Assembly (NCBI GenBank): GCA_938009335.1
Contig: CALLHT010000060.1
Coordinates: forward strand, 1-12,828
DNA length: 12,828 nucleotides
DNA from: an uncultured Rhizobiaceae group bacterium
GTDB lineage: Bacteria > Pseudomonadota > Alphaproteobacteria > Rhizobiales > Rhizobiaceae
Reading direction: 5' to 3'
Shown: in pieces, positions 1 to 7,603 of the stretch
Layout: each line of letters starts with the position of its first letter
Numbering within the stretch: the first letter of the stretch is position 1
Position numbers and translations under genes: made by a program
Notes under the pieces: model-generated
Seen by the model: only the letters and a program-made list of their open reading frames with translations
What the model was told of the DNA's origin: nothing
The model's database searches: none

Positions 1-1
1 T

Positions 2-313
2 CAGCTGGATGCTTTTCAGCAGAAAGATTATGACCGCGCGTTCTCACATGCCGCACCCACGATCCAACAGGTCTTCAAGAACAAAGATAACTTCATCCGC
101 ATGGTGCAAACCGGCTATGGCGTTTTGTATGATCCGGACCGCTATATTTTCGGCCGCAATTTCAACGTGGATGGCACTATCCATCAGGAAGTCATCGCGA
201 CAGACGAAAGCGGCAAACAATGGCAGGCAATCTACACCCTACGCCAACAGGAAGACGGTAGTTGGAAGATTACGGGTGTAAAGATGGAACCCTATCAAGG
301 CGCGGCGACTTAG
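2..313 (+). CDS. DUF4864 domain protein, 3' part
   Basis: This is the C-terminal 103 residues of a protein whose start lies left of the window; the frame is open from base 2 to a TAG stop. The visible part begins QLDAFQQKDYDRAFSHAAP, then has an FIRMVQTGYGVLYDP stretch and a DGSWKITGVKMEP ending. This is the pattern I associate with DUF4864, a small NTF2/SnoaL-like alpha+beta fold common in alphaproteobacteria and often carrying an N-terminal signal peptide (not visible here). No catalytic residues are known for the family, so no function is assigned. Its last four bases overlap the end of the convergent racemase-fold gene, leaving no room for a terminator between them. Confidence 0.8.
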   Translation, partial: QLDAFQQKDYDRAFSHAAPTIQQVFKNKDNFIRMVQTGYGVLYDPDRYIFGRNFNVDGTIHQEVIATDESGKQWQAIYTLRQQEDGSWKITGVKMEPYQGAAT

Positions 314-1011
314 GTTCCAATCCGCAAATGCTCCGCTAGCACATAATTGCTCGACAACACTGGCATGCCGAGTTCCTGTTCCAGTTCCTCAACCAGTCCA
401 TGCGTTTTGAGGTTCGTGCAGGACATGAATAACCCATCCACGCCGCCCTGCTCTGCCAAAGCACGAGCCGCTTTGCGAATGGAGTCTGGATCAATCCACG
501 CGACTTTAGAATCTTCGCCCTCGTTGAAGGAACCGAACACCGGGCTTTCAATGCCTTCGGCTGCAACCACATCGCGCAGATGGCTTGAAACACTCTCTAT
601 ATAGGGCGAGAGAAACGCGAGCTTTTTAATGCCGCGTTTTTTGCAGGCTGCTGCAAGTGCGGTCACGGGGTCCGTTACCCGTGCTGTGTCGCAGCCCTGT
701 TTGACAAGATCGGCAACCTTTTCAGCACCGATGACCGACGTGCCAGACGTGCAACAATAGGCAACAGCATCAAAGCTTGTATCTTGCGGAAAGAGTTCTG
801 CCGAATGAGTAATATGATTGGCCATCGCGCCAAGGGTTTCTTCCGTCACCTCAACACCATTCGGCACGCGGCTGACCAGCACGTTGTAATCGCTTGGCGG
901 AAGCCAGAGAGCAAGCTCGCGTTCGATGGTGATGTCGGTTTGCAAGACGATCAACCCGATGGTCGGTCGACGTTCTTCCTGCGGAATGGATGTATATGCA
1001 AATTCAGTCAT
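310..1011 (-). CDS. Asp/Glu racemase / maleate isomerase-fold enzyme (EutA-like)
   Basis: A 233-residue cytoplasmic enzyme of the Asp/Glu racemase, arylmalonate decarboxylase and maleate isomerase superfamily. These enzymes use two cysteines, one from each lobe, for proton transfer or covalent catalysis. Both are visible: Cys87 (Cys86 is adjacent) in AYCCTSGTSVIG, and Cys198 in GLFMSCTNL. A GLIVLQTDITIERE segment at residues 19-31 is the usual N-terminal strand and loop. The ATG shares one base with the stop of the upstream M24 gene (TGATG), so the two are translationally coupled. EutA of ectoine/hydroxyectoine utilisation belongs to this superfamily and is also encoded with an M24 hydrolase and a fold-type II PLP enzyme, so a stereochemical or isomerisation role in the same pathway is the best inference. 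The actual substrate cannot be read from sequence; a maleate isomerase-like or decarboxylase activity is an alternative. Confidence 0.8.
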   Translation of the reverse strand: MTEFAYTSIPQEERRPTIGLIVLQTDITIERELALWLPPSDYNVLVSRVPNGVEVTEETLGAMANHITHSAELFPQDTSFDAVAYCCTSGTSVIGAEKVADLVKQGCDTARVTDPVTALAAACKKRGIKKLAFLSPYIESVSSHLRDVVAAEGIESPVFGSFNEGEDSKVAWIDPDSIRKAARALAEQGGVDGLFMSCTNLKTHGLVEELEQELGMPVLSSNYVLAEHLRIGT

Positions 1012-2162
1012 CAGACTATCCTTATCTCTTCACCTTGTGGGGTTGAGAGGTATCTTGCACCCGTCTCGGTAATCACAATATTCTCTTCGTGCACGAGCAT
1101 ATTGCCGTCGCGCGTTTCAACACCCGGTTCCAGCGTCAGCACCATGCCCGGTTCCAGAACGGTTTCATCCATCGCAATGAAGGACGGCCATTCCGTCAAA
1201 TCAATGCCCAGACCATGGCCCAAACGCCCATTGTCGTTACGCCCCTCGCCGCCTGTAAGCACTTTGTCCATCGCATGATAAAGATCACACGCACGCGCGC
1301 CCGGCTTTGCGGCTTCAAACCCTGCGGCTGTAGCCTCAATGATTTTCTTATGTGCATCCGCCACAATCTGCGGCGGCGGCCCGATTGAGAAATTGCGGTC
1401 ATAATCACAGAAATATCCATCATGAACGAGACCGGTATCCAGCATCAGACAATCGCCTTTTTGAAGTGGCGTATCTGTTGCTGGCGAAATGACATCGGAA
1501 TAACCCTCCGGCCCGAAGCCACCTGCCAGATACGGCACCCAGTCCGCGCCTTCATCCAAGCATGCCATCTGGAACTTTCGGAACACGGTCTCCAACGCAA
1601 CTCCGGCTTGCGCAAACTCATGCACCCGATCAAAGGCACGGCCAGCAATATCGCACGAGGTCTGGATTTTCGCGATCTCAGCTTCAGATTTAATAATCCG
1701 TGCTTTCCGTACAATCTGCTCATCACTGACAATCGACGGCATATCGGCCAAGTTCTTCAGCCGCTCAAAATCAGCAACCGGCATTCTAAGAATGCTTTCA
1801 TGTCCATCGGGAATACCAACGCGTCCCTTGCCCGCAATTTCGCGCAGCGTGTCCGCAAGCAGCGTCACGCCATCATCTTGCAAATCCGGCGCAGCCCAGG
1901 TTCGTATGTCTTCCACCCAAGTGGTGCGCATCAATGCAGCACCAATACCGGGAATAACGGCAACTGGCTTGCCGGATTGCGGGATGATCACAAACCACGG
2001 CCGCGCCGGACTTGCCCAGAAACGCGTCAGAAACCCGGTAAAGTAATAAAAATCGGGATGTGTGGTCACCATGATCGCAGAAAGATCATGATCCGCCATC
2101 ATTGCTTGAACACGTGCAACCCGCGCTTCAAATTCCGCGACTGGAAACCCCCGATTCATCAC
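1011..2162 (-). CDS. M24 family metallohydrolase (ectoine hydrolase / creatinase / Xaa-Pro peptidase-like)
   Basis: A 383-residue pita-bread-fold M24 enzyme. The N-terminal creatinase-type domain spans about residues 1-150. The catalytic domain keeps all five expected metal ligands: Asp242 (MLDTG), Asp253 (FCDYDRNF), His316 (RLGHGLGI), Glu345 (LTLEPG) and Glu359/360 (VHEENIVIT). The GHGLGIDLTEWP region is complete. M24 members include aminopeptidase P, creatinase and ectoine hydrolase DoeA/EutD, which opens the ectoine ring to N-acetyl-diaminobutyrate. Flanking EutA-like and PLP-lyase genes favour a small-molecule hydrolase over a peptidase, but the substrate is unproven. The reading frame can start at GTG 2162 or ATG 2159; AAGG lies about 6 and 9 bases upstream respectively. 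Either start overlaps the TGA of the preceding lyase gene, so translation is coupled. Confidence 0.85.
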   Translation of the reverse strand: MMNRGFPVAEFEARVARVQAMMADHDLSAIMVTTHPDFYYFTGFLTRFWASPARPWFVIIPQSGKPVAVIPGIGAALMRTTWVEDIRTWAAPDLQDDGVTLLADTLREIAGKGRVGIPDGHESILRMPVADFERLKNLADMPSIVSDEQIVRKARIIKSEAEIAKIQTSCDIAGRAFDRVHEFAQAGVALETVFRKFQMACLDEGADWVPYLAGGFGPEGYSDVISPATDTPLQKGDCLMLDTGLVHDGYFCDYDRNFSIGPPPQIVADAHKKIIEATAAGFEAAKPGARACDLYHAMDKVLTGGEGRNDNGRLGHGLGIDLTEWPSFIAMDETVLEPGMVLTLEPGVETRDGNMLVHEENIVITETGARYLSTPQGEEIRIV

Positions 2163-3217
2163 TCAGCACCTTCGCTGATGATGCAGAGAACACGTGATGA
2201 GGCATCTAGGCCCAGTGCTTCGTTTTTTCCAGCGTAAAGCCCGATCAAGCCGCCAACCCCAGACGGTGTTGATTCCAAACCTGTTGCAGAAAGGCGATCC
2301 GTTGTCTCCTGTCCAAGTTCATCACTCACGGTGAGAAAGAAATTCGCATCACGCGCCAGACCACGTAAGGCAATCAGTGATGGCTCTTTACAATCCAAGC
2401 GTCCCATGTTGGAAACCGGACCTTCCGCATAGACACACTTCCCTGCTTCGATGCTTGATTGTAATGCGGTCGCGCGGTCGGGTTCTACAACCGTGATGAT
2501 CGGCGCATTACCCCAAGCTTTGCGGAAATAGGCAGCCATAGCACCCGCCAGTCCGCCGACGCCTGCCTGCAAAAAAATATGTGTTGGCGCTTCTTCCATC
2601 TGATCAACGGTCTCTTTTGCTGAGACCACATAACCCTCCATTAGACGGTGAGAAAGCTCGTAGTACTCATCCCAGGATGTATCGGACAATACTTGGGCAT
2701 TGTTGTCTTCCGCATACTTTAGTGCTGCAACAAGGCTCTCATCGTAGTCTTTACCGATGATATGAACATCCGCGCCCAAGTCTCGCAAACGGCTTGCAAA
2801 AGCAGAAGGAACTGTTTCTGCAAGGAAGATCACTGCCTTCGCGCCGAAGACTTTTGCTCCTGCTGCAACAGAAAGACCGTGATTACCAGCGCTTGCTGTA
2901 ACATAGGTCTTGCCCACAAGTGCATTAGACAAATCCTCTTCGCCAGTTTGCGAAGCCTCATGCGCGATGACATAAGCAGCTCCCAAGGCCTTAAAGCTTC
3001 CCAGTCCCATACGAACCGTTTCATCTTTCAAAAACAACTGCCCGACACCTGCAGCTTCCGCCAATTCAGGCTTGTCATGCAAAGGGGTTTGTTTATGCGC
3101 AGGGCATTGCGCAAGAAGTTTCTCTGGCGCTTCTGCATTCGTAGAGGGTGCAGGAATCTGATCAGCAACTTTAATCGTTTTGTCTGAACCAAAGTATGGA
3201 TTTTTTAAAAGTGCCAA
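2159..3217 (-). CDS. PLP-dependent diaminopropionate ammonia-lyase-like enzyme
   Basis: A 352-residue fold-type II PLP enzyme. KDETVRMGLGSFKALG carries the Schiff-base lysine Lys76, ASAGNHG (108-114) is the substrate-carboxylate loop, QAGVGGLAG (217-225) is the phosphate-binding glycine loop, and CIISEGAE closes the protein. The pattern GLGSFKALG, SDTSWDEYYE and GVGGLAG is that of diaminopropionate ammonia-lyase (DpaL/YgeX), which yields pyruvate and ammonia. Asp179 in SDTSW matches the DpaL catalytic Asp189, but the DpaL Asp120 position is Ala110, as in threonine dehydratases. At 352 residues it is shorter than YgeX (near 400). The start is TTG at 3217, chosen because GGAGGG ends 8 bases upstream and no ATG fits. 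It is the first gene of the cassette, where eut operons have EutB. Likely role: beta-elimination or deamination of a diamino or hydroxy-amino acid, exact substrate unknown. Confidence 0.8.
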   Translation of the reverse strand: MALLKNPYFGSDKTIKVADQIPAPSTNAEAPEKLLAQCPAHKQTPLHDKPELAEAAGVGQLFLKDETVRMGLGSFKALGAAYVIAHEASQTGEEDLSNALVGKTYVTASAGNHGLSVAAGAKVFGAKAVIFLAETVPSAFASRLRDLGADVHIIGKDYDESLVAALKYAEDNNAQVLSDTSWDEYYELSHRLMEGYVVSAKETVDQMEEAPTHIFLQAGVGGLAGAMAAYFRKAWGNAPIITVVEPDRATALQSSIEAGKCVYAEGPVSNMGRLDCKEPSLIALRGLARDANFFLTVSDELGQETTDRLSATGLESTPSGVGGLIGLYAGKNEALGLDASSRVLCIISEGAE

Positions 3218-3224
3218 TTGATTT

Positions 3225-3230
3225 CCCTCC
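3225..3230 (-). promoter_or_regulatory. Ribosome binding site that fixes the TTG start of the PLP lyase gene
   Basis: On the minus strand GGAGGG is followed by eight bases and then TTG. This near-perfect Shine-Dalgarno sequence at ideal spacing is the main reason to accept a TTG start at 3217. Confidence 0.7.
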
Positions 3231-3238
3231 GCATTAGC

Positions 3239-3252
3239 AATGTCAGGACATT
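3239..3252. promoter_or_regulatory. Perfect 6-2-6 palindrome, candidate operator of the eut-like cassette
   Basis: AATGTC-AG-GACATT is a perfect inverted repeat centred about 29 bases upstream of the lyase start codon. It overlaps a minus-strand GATAAT hexamer (3250-3255) that could be the -10 box. The TGTC/GACA half-sites resemble operators of FadR-type GntR regulators, which is family knowledge rather than proof. The position suits repression of the three-gene cassette. No regulator gene is visible in the window. Confidence 0.45.
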
Positions 3253-3276
3253 ATCAATCGCTCTACTCATCATCAA
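3250..3276 (-). promoter_or_regulatory. Weak candidate promoter for the eut-like cassette
   Basis: On the minus strand TTGATG (3276-3271) is followed after 15 bases by GATAAT (3255-3250), which matches the -10 consensus at five of six bases. The spacer is shorter than ideal, so the -35 assignment is doubtful; the -10 is the better half. It would start transcription inside or next to the palindrome at 3239-3252. Confidence 0.25.
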
Positions 3277-3441
3277 TGAACAAAAACGCCCCTCAATGGC
3301 GAGAATGGAACCGATACTTCTTGACTGTTACCGCCAGTTCTGTGATGCACACGCAAACACATGGCGATATTCGCCGATAGCTGGATGCGACCTTTCTAAT
3401 CAAAAGCAGATGCATTCGCTTTACATAGAAAGAATTCCATT

Positions 3442-5400
3442 TTGAATTTTCATGATCTTGGCCTTCACAAGGCCCTTTTGCGCACGTTGGAAGAAGCGGA
3501 GCACACAATACCAACTCCTATTCAGGAACAAGCCATACCTGTTGTTATTGACGGGTATGATGTTGTTGGTCTGGCGCAAACCGGCACGGGCAAAACGGCT
3601 GCCTTTTTGCTGCCACTCATTCACAAGCAGGATCGCCCGAACCATAAGGGAAAATATCGCCCTATTCGTGTCTTGATCCTTTCTCCGACCCGTGAACTGG
3701 CAGCGCAGATTGCAGAGAAGGCCCGACAATTCGGCAAATCTATGAACCTGCGTTCGCAGCTTACTGTGGGCGGTGTGCCTATCACCAAGCAGATGCAACA
3801 AATGTCACGCGGTGCAGACATTCTGATTGCAACACCAGGCCGCCTACTCGACTTGGTTAAACGCGATGCACTTCAACTCGATAAAGTTGAAGCACTCGTA
3901 TTGGATGAAGCAGATCACATGCTCGATATCGGTTTTCTTCCCGACGTTAAGCGAATCATCGGTTATTTGCCAAAAGAACGCCAAACGCTTTTGTTTTCTG
4001 CTACCATGCCCAAAGCTATTCAAGATTTGGCTGCGCAATATCTCAAAGAACCGGTAGAAATATCTGTCGCGCGACAATCCAGTGTTGCTGAGAATATTGA
4101 TCAATCCGTCAAACACATCAATGGCGGGCAAAAGCCGGATGTATTGGCCGAACTTCTTCGCAAACATACGGACACGAAAACCGTTGTTTTCGCGCGAACC
4201 AAACACGGCGCGGATAATATTGTGAGAAGGCTCGGTGGTGAGGATATTACCGCCCGCGCAATTCACGGCAATAAGAGTCAGGGCCAACGCGAACGCGCAC
4301 TCAAGGCCTTCACTCGTGGTGACTACAACGTATTGGTTGCAACAGACATCGCTGCTCGCGGCATCGATATCAAAGACGTAGGCTTAGTGGTCAACTACGA
4401 GTTGCCGGATGTGCCTGAAGTTTATGTTCATCGTATTGGACGTACAGCGCGCGCAGGGGCAACCGGAAAAGCGGTTTCATTCTGCACATCGACCGAGGTC
4501 AATCAGTTGCGCGGTATTGAGCGCTTAATCAAGATGAGCATACCCGCTGAGGGCAAAATTGAGCATCCGGCAGGCAGCTCGAAATCAAAAGGCAAACCTA
4601 AGCCTAAGCGCACTTCGAACCGTCCCGGATCAAAAGCGCGGAAGAAGCCGGATTTCAAAAATCGCGGCGAAGCAAAACAGGAACATGCTTCATCAGATAG
4701 GAGATCAGACACAAGGCCACCAAAACAGAGTGATAAGCCATCTGGTAAAAAGCCGTTCCGAAAATCACGAGACGATGACAAAGGTCGTTCGTTCAAGGAC
4801 CGGGATGTTTCGCACAAATCCCGTGACCGCGATGACAGAAGCGAACGATCAGACGATAATCGCAGTCGTGGAAGCGATTTTGACAAATCGAAAAAGCCAC
4901 GCAGAGACAGGCCACATTCTGACAAACCGCGATTTGACAAAGAGAGTGGAACTCGGTCCGAAAGCGCCGATGGGCAGAAGCGGAAATCTTCTTTCAAGCC
5001 CCGAGGCGATAGAGCAGACAATCGTGACGAGAAGCAACGCGATCGCAAACCGAGACGCGACCGCGAAGACGGCCAGCAGGAAAACCGTCGTGACCGGAAA
5101 CCGCGATCTGACAATCGTTCCCGTGATGATCGCAGCCGCAACGAACGCAGTGACACCCGTGACACGCGAGGCGGAGACAAGCCGTTCAGTAAGAAGTCTC
5201 GCAATGAGCGTTCACGGGATGACAAACCCCGAGACAAACCACAGCGTGATGATAAACGCCGCAATGACAAGCCAAAGAGCGATAGACCTCGTGGTGAACG
5301 GTCAGAAAACACTAAGTCTGACCGCGGCCTCAATGGTGGCGACCGCCCGCGGTTCAAAAAACCAAGCGGCGGCAAGCCAAGGCGGCAAAAGCCCGACTAA
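3442..5400 (+). CDS. rhlE: RhlE-type DEAD-box ATP-dependent RNA helicase with long charged tail
   Basis: A 652-residue cytoplasmic RNA helicase acting in ribosome assembly, RNA decay or cold adaptation. The core (about 1-370) shows every motif: Q motif with Phe3 and Gln28 (PTPIQ), Walker A AQTGTGKT 45-52, PTRELAAQ, TPGRLLDL, DEAD 155-158, SAT 186-188, the C-lobe ATDIAARGIDI, and HRIGRTARAG 330-339. MNFHDLGL is the classic RhlE opening, so the TTG start at 3442 is credible despite only a weak AGAAAG upstream. Residues about 372-652 form an extremely charged, low-complexity tail of R, K, D, S, G, N with recurring RDRKPR and DDKPR-like units, which should be disordered and bind RNA. Typical RhlE tails are much shorter than this. 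The gene stands alone and ends 11 bases before the convergent tgt stop. Confidence 0.93.
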   Translation: MNFHDLGLHKALLRTLEEAEHTIPTPIQEQAIPVVIDGYDVVGLAQTGTGKTAAFLLPLIHKQDRPNHKGKYRPIRVLILSPTRELAAQIAEKARQFGKSMNLRSQLTVGGVPITKQMQQMSRGADILIATPGRLLDLVKRDALQLDKVEALVLDEADHMLDIGFLPDVKRIIGYLPKERQTLLFSATMPKAIQDLAAQYLKEPVEISVARQSSVAENIDQSVKHINGGQKPDVLAELLRKHTDTKTVVFARTKHGADNIVRRLGGEDITARAIHGNKSQGQRERALKAFTRGDYNVLVATDIAARGIDIKDVGLVVNYELPDVPEVYVHRIGRTARAGATGKAVSFCTSTEVNQLRGIERLIKMSIPAEGKIEHPAGSSKSKGKPKPKRTSNRPGSKARKKPDFKNRGEAKQEHASSDRRSDTRPPKQSDKPSGKKPFRKSRDDDKGRSFKDRDVSHKSRDRDDRSERSDDNRSRGSDFDKSKKPRRDRPHSDKPRFDKESGTRSESADGQKRKSSFKPRGDRADNRDEKQRDRKPRRDREDGQQENRRDRKPRSDNRSRDDRSRNERSDTRDTRGGDKPFSKKSRNERSRDDKPRDKPQRDDKRRNDKPKSDRPRGERSENTKSDRGLNGGDRPRFKKPSGGKPRRQKPD

Positions 5401-5411
5401 GTTCTGGTAAT

Positions 5412-6545
5412 TTATGAAAGCGCCGCAATATCGCCCTTTTCCCAACCCGCCTTGGTATCTGTAACGTAATCATCGTAGCGGCCTTGTGAAATCGCTTCGC
5501 GAGCGCCAGACATTACCTGCTGGTAGTATGCGAGATTGTTCCACGTCAGCAGCATGCCCCCGAGTGCTTCGTTGCATTTTACAAGGTGATGCAAATAGGC
5601 ACGCGAATAATCTCGGGTGGCCGGGCATGTCGATTCTTCATCGAGCGGGCGATGATCTTCTGCATGACGGGCATTTTTCAAATTGATTTTCCCAAAGCGC
5701 GTAAAGGCCTGTCCATGACGCCCTGCTCGCGTTGGCATCACGCAATCGAACATATCAACGCCGCGCGCAACCGACTGCAACAGATCATCCGGTGTTCCCA
5801 CGCCCATCAGGTAGCGGGGCTTGTCTTGGGGCAGCGCAGGACAGGTATAATCCAAAACCTGCAACATCACCTCTTGTGGCTCACCCACGGCCAAACCGCC
5901 GATTGAGTAGCCCTTCAGGTCCATAGCCGCTAAGGCTTCGGCTGATTTCAACCGCAGACGCTCATTGTCGCCACCCTGCACAATGCCAAACATGGCGCGT
6001 TCAGGTTGATCGCCAAAAGCAGAAGCAGAACGTTCGGCCCAGCGTAGCGACAGTTCCATTGCCCGTTCCATCTCTTTTTCTTCAGCAGGAAGCGCAATGC
6101 ATTCATCCAATTGCATTTGGATATCTGCACCCAAAAGCCCCTGAATCTCAATAGAACGTTCCGGACTTAGAAAATGCTTCGCGCCATCCACATGGGACTG
6201 AAAGGTAACACCCTCTTCTGTCATTTTACGAAGTGAGGCGAGCGACATAACCTGAAAACCACCGGAGTCAGTCAGAATTGGTCCCTGCCATCCCCCAAAT
6301 TTGTGGAGGCCTCCAAGCTTTGCGACACGCTCCGCACCCGGTCGCAGCATCAAATGATAGGTGTTTCCAAGAATGATATCAGCGCCAAGGTCTTTTACCT
6401 GGTCCATATACATGGCTTTGACAGTGCCAGCGGTGCCCACAGGCATAAACGCAGGCGTGCGAATGTCTCCACGTGCAGTTTTAACGACGCCGCGGCGAGC
6501 TTGGCCATCAGTGGCAAGAAGTTCAAAAGAAAAAGGAATGGTCAT
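5412..6545 (-). CDS. tgt: Queuine tRNA-guanine transglycosylase (Tgt)
   Basis: A 377-residue TIM-barrel enzyme that swaps guanine-34 of GUN-anticodon tRNAs for preQ1, on the way to queuosine. The general acid/base Asp93 ([10 protein letters not shown]), the nucleophile Asp267 ([11 protein letters not shown]) and the GLAVGEP substrate loop (217-223) are intact. Length is normal. The zinc site is not: aligned to the Cys-x-Cys-x2-Cys and His of characterised bacterial Tgt, this protein has Ser306, Cys308, Thr311 and Asn336, so only one of four ligands remains. The neighbouring core YSRAYLHHL is fully conserved, so the fold is presumably maintained another way. The ATG overlaps the queA stop by four bases (ATGA), indicating coupled translation with its pathway partner. 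Confidence 0.95.
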   Translation of the reverse strand: MTIPFSFELLATDGQARRGVVKTARGDIRTPAFMPVGTAGTVKAMYMDQVKDLGADIILGNTYHLMLRPGAERVAKLGGLHKFGGWQGPILTDSGGFQVMSLASLRKMTEEGVTFQSHVDGAKHFLSPERSIEIQGLLGADIQMQLDECIALPAEEKEMERAMELSLRWAERSASAFGDQPERAMFGIVQGGDNERLRLKSAEALAAMDLKGYSIGGLAVGEPQEVMLQVLDYTCPALPQDKPRYLMGVGTPDDLLQSVARGVDMFDCVMPTRAGRHGQAFTRFGKINLKNARHAEDHRPLDEESTCPATRDYSRAYLHHLVKCNEALGGMLLTWNNLAYYQQVMSGAREAISQGRYDDYVTDTKAGWEKGDIAALS

Positions 6546-7603
6546 GGCTGGCGATATAGCAGGCTTGAATCGCCATAGGAATAGAAACGATACTTGTTTT
6601 CAATGGCATGTTTATAGGCTGCCTGCATGGTCTCCAATCCGCACAATGCCGAGACCAGCATAAAGAGCGTCGATTTGGGCAAATGGAAATTGGTCATCAA
6701 CACATCGACCGCCTTAAACCGATATCCGGGCGTAATGAAAATGTCTGTGTCTCCCTCCCAGGCAGAGAGTGTTCCATCTTCCTTGGCAGCACTTTCGATC
6801 AAACGAAGGGATGTCGTTCCTACACAGATGAGCCGCCCGCCATTCGATTTAGCGGTGTTAATCGCGTCCGCCGTATCTTGAGAAACCACTCCCCATTCCG
6901 AGTGCATTTCATGGTCTTTTGTATCATCAACCTTCATCGGCAGAAATGTGCCCGGCCCCACGTGAAGGGTGACATATTTCAGAACTATGCCTTTATCTTC
7001 AATCGCTTGCATCAATGCTGGCGTAAAGTGTAATCCAGCAGTGGGGGCCGCAACAGCCCCCTCCTTGCGCGCATACAGGGTCTGATAATCGGACATATCT
7101 TTTTCATCGGCCCTGCGCTTACCAGCGATATAGGGCGGCAAAGGCATGGTGCCGACTTGCATCAGTTTTTGGTCGAAGGCTGCGCCGGAAAGCTCAAACA
7201 GAAGCTCCACATTTCCGGCTTCATCTTTGCCTGCGACTGTACAATCCAGCGTACCACAATGCGCTTCACCTACCCCGAAGCGAATACGATCTCCAACCTT
7301 GAGTTTTTTAGAACCTTTGGCAAAGCAAAGCCATCGATCTGTGGCTATTCTCGTATGAAGGGTCGCAGAAATATTGGCTGTCGCGCCGTCGCGAATACGC
7401 ACACCGGACAATTGTGTCGGAATAACCTTGGTATCATTAAACACCAGCACATCCCCTGCGTTCAACAGATCCGGCAAATCGCTCACACTACGATCTTCCA
7501 AACCCTCATTCACAATCAGGAACTTGGCAGAATCACGCGGATCTGCCGGGCGCAGGGCAATATTCTCCTCCGGGAGATCGAAATCAAACAGGTCTACGCG
7601 CAC
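6542..7603 (-). CDS. queA: S-adenosylmethionine:tRNA ribosyltransferase-isomerase (QueA)
   Basis: A 353-residue enzyme that moves the ribosyl group of SAM onto preQ1-tRNA to make epoxyqueuosine, the step after Tgt. Signature segments are present in order: [15 protein letters not shown] at the N-terminus, [46 protein letters not shown] followed by [18 protein letters not shown], and [19 protein letters not shown] near the C-terminus. Length fits the family. The start is GTG at 7603; its G is the last base of the TAG stop of the upstream fic gene, so queA translation is probably re-initiated from fic. The end overlaps tgt by four bases. In related genomes I expect queA to follow a cyclophilin gene directly, so the fic coupling is unusual. 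Confidence 0.95.
   Translation of the reverse strand: MRVDLFDFDLPEENIALRPADPRDSAKFLIVNEGLEDRSVSDLPDLLNAGDVLVFNDTKVIPTQLSGVRIRDGATANISATLHTRIATDRWLCFAKGSKKLKVGDRIRFGVGEAHCGTLDCTVAGKDEAGNVELLFELSGAAFDQKLMQVGTMPLPPYIAGKRRADEKDMSDYQTLYARKEGAVAAPTAGLHFTPALMQAIEDKGIVLKYVTLHVGPGTFLPMKVDDTKDHEMHSEWGVVSQDTADAINTAKSNGGRLICVGTTSLRLIESAAKEDGTLSAWEGDTDIFITPGYRFKAVDVLMTNFHLPKSTLFMLVSALCGLETMQAAYKHAIENKYRFYSYGDSSLLYRQP

Larger units (their letters stand above)
3218..3441. other. Divergent intergenic region between the eut-like cassette and the helicase
   Basis: This 224-base gap must hold promoters for both divergent units. Apart from the palindrome near its left end I see a short perfect hairpin, GGCGA-TAT-TCGCC, at 3363-3375 in what would be the helicase leader. 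TTGACT at 3321-3326 could be a helicase -35 box, but the hexamer 17 bases on (GATGCA) is a poor -10. Leaders of RhlE-type helicases are often long and cold-regulated; nothing here proves that. No coding sequence is supported. Confidence 0.4.

Noticed and set aside
784..1278. A 164-codon plus-strand frame across the racemase/M24 junction
   Set aside because: Antisense to two well-supported genes, with no protein-like motif.
1422..2237. A 271-codon open frame on the plus strand opposite the M24 gene
   Set aside because: It lies antisense to a gene with five conserved catalytic ligands, has no recognisable motif and no ribosome binding site; it is a codon-bias shadow.
3205..3234. A 9-codon ATG frame overlapping the start of the PLP lyase gene as a leader peptide
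   Set aside because: It begins just before the lyase's own Shine-Dalgarno sequence, has no ribosome binding site of its own, and its codons show no regulatory bias.
3306..3330. GGAAC followed by GTT in the helicase upstream region as an EcfG general-stress promoter
   Set aside because: The spacing is 15 bases to GTT, too short for the GGAAC-N16-17-CGTT consensus, and the C of CGTT is missing.
4503..5375. A 290-codon minus-strand open frame rich in Arg, Ser and Leu opposite the helicase tail
   Set aside because: It mirrors the repetitive charged codons of the helicase tail, and its composition is explained entirely by that sequence.
4559..5410. A 283-codon plus-strand frame overlapping the helicase tail
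   Set aside because: Same low-complexity cause; no ribosome binding site, no domain, and the helicase frame is the one carrying the motifs.
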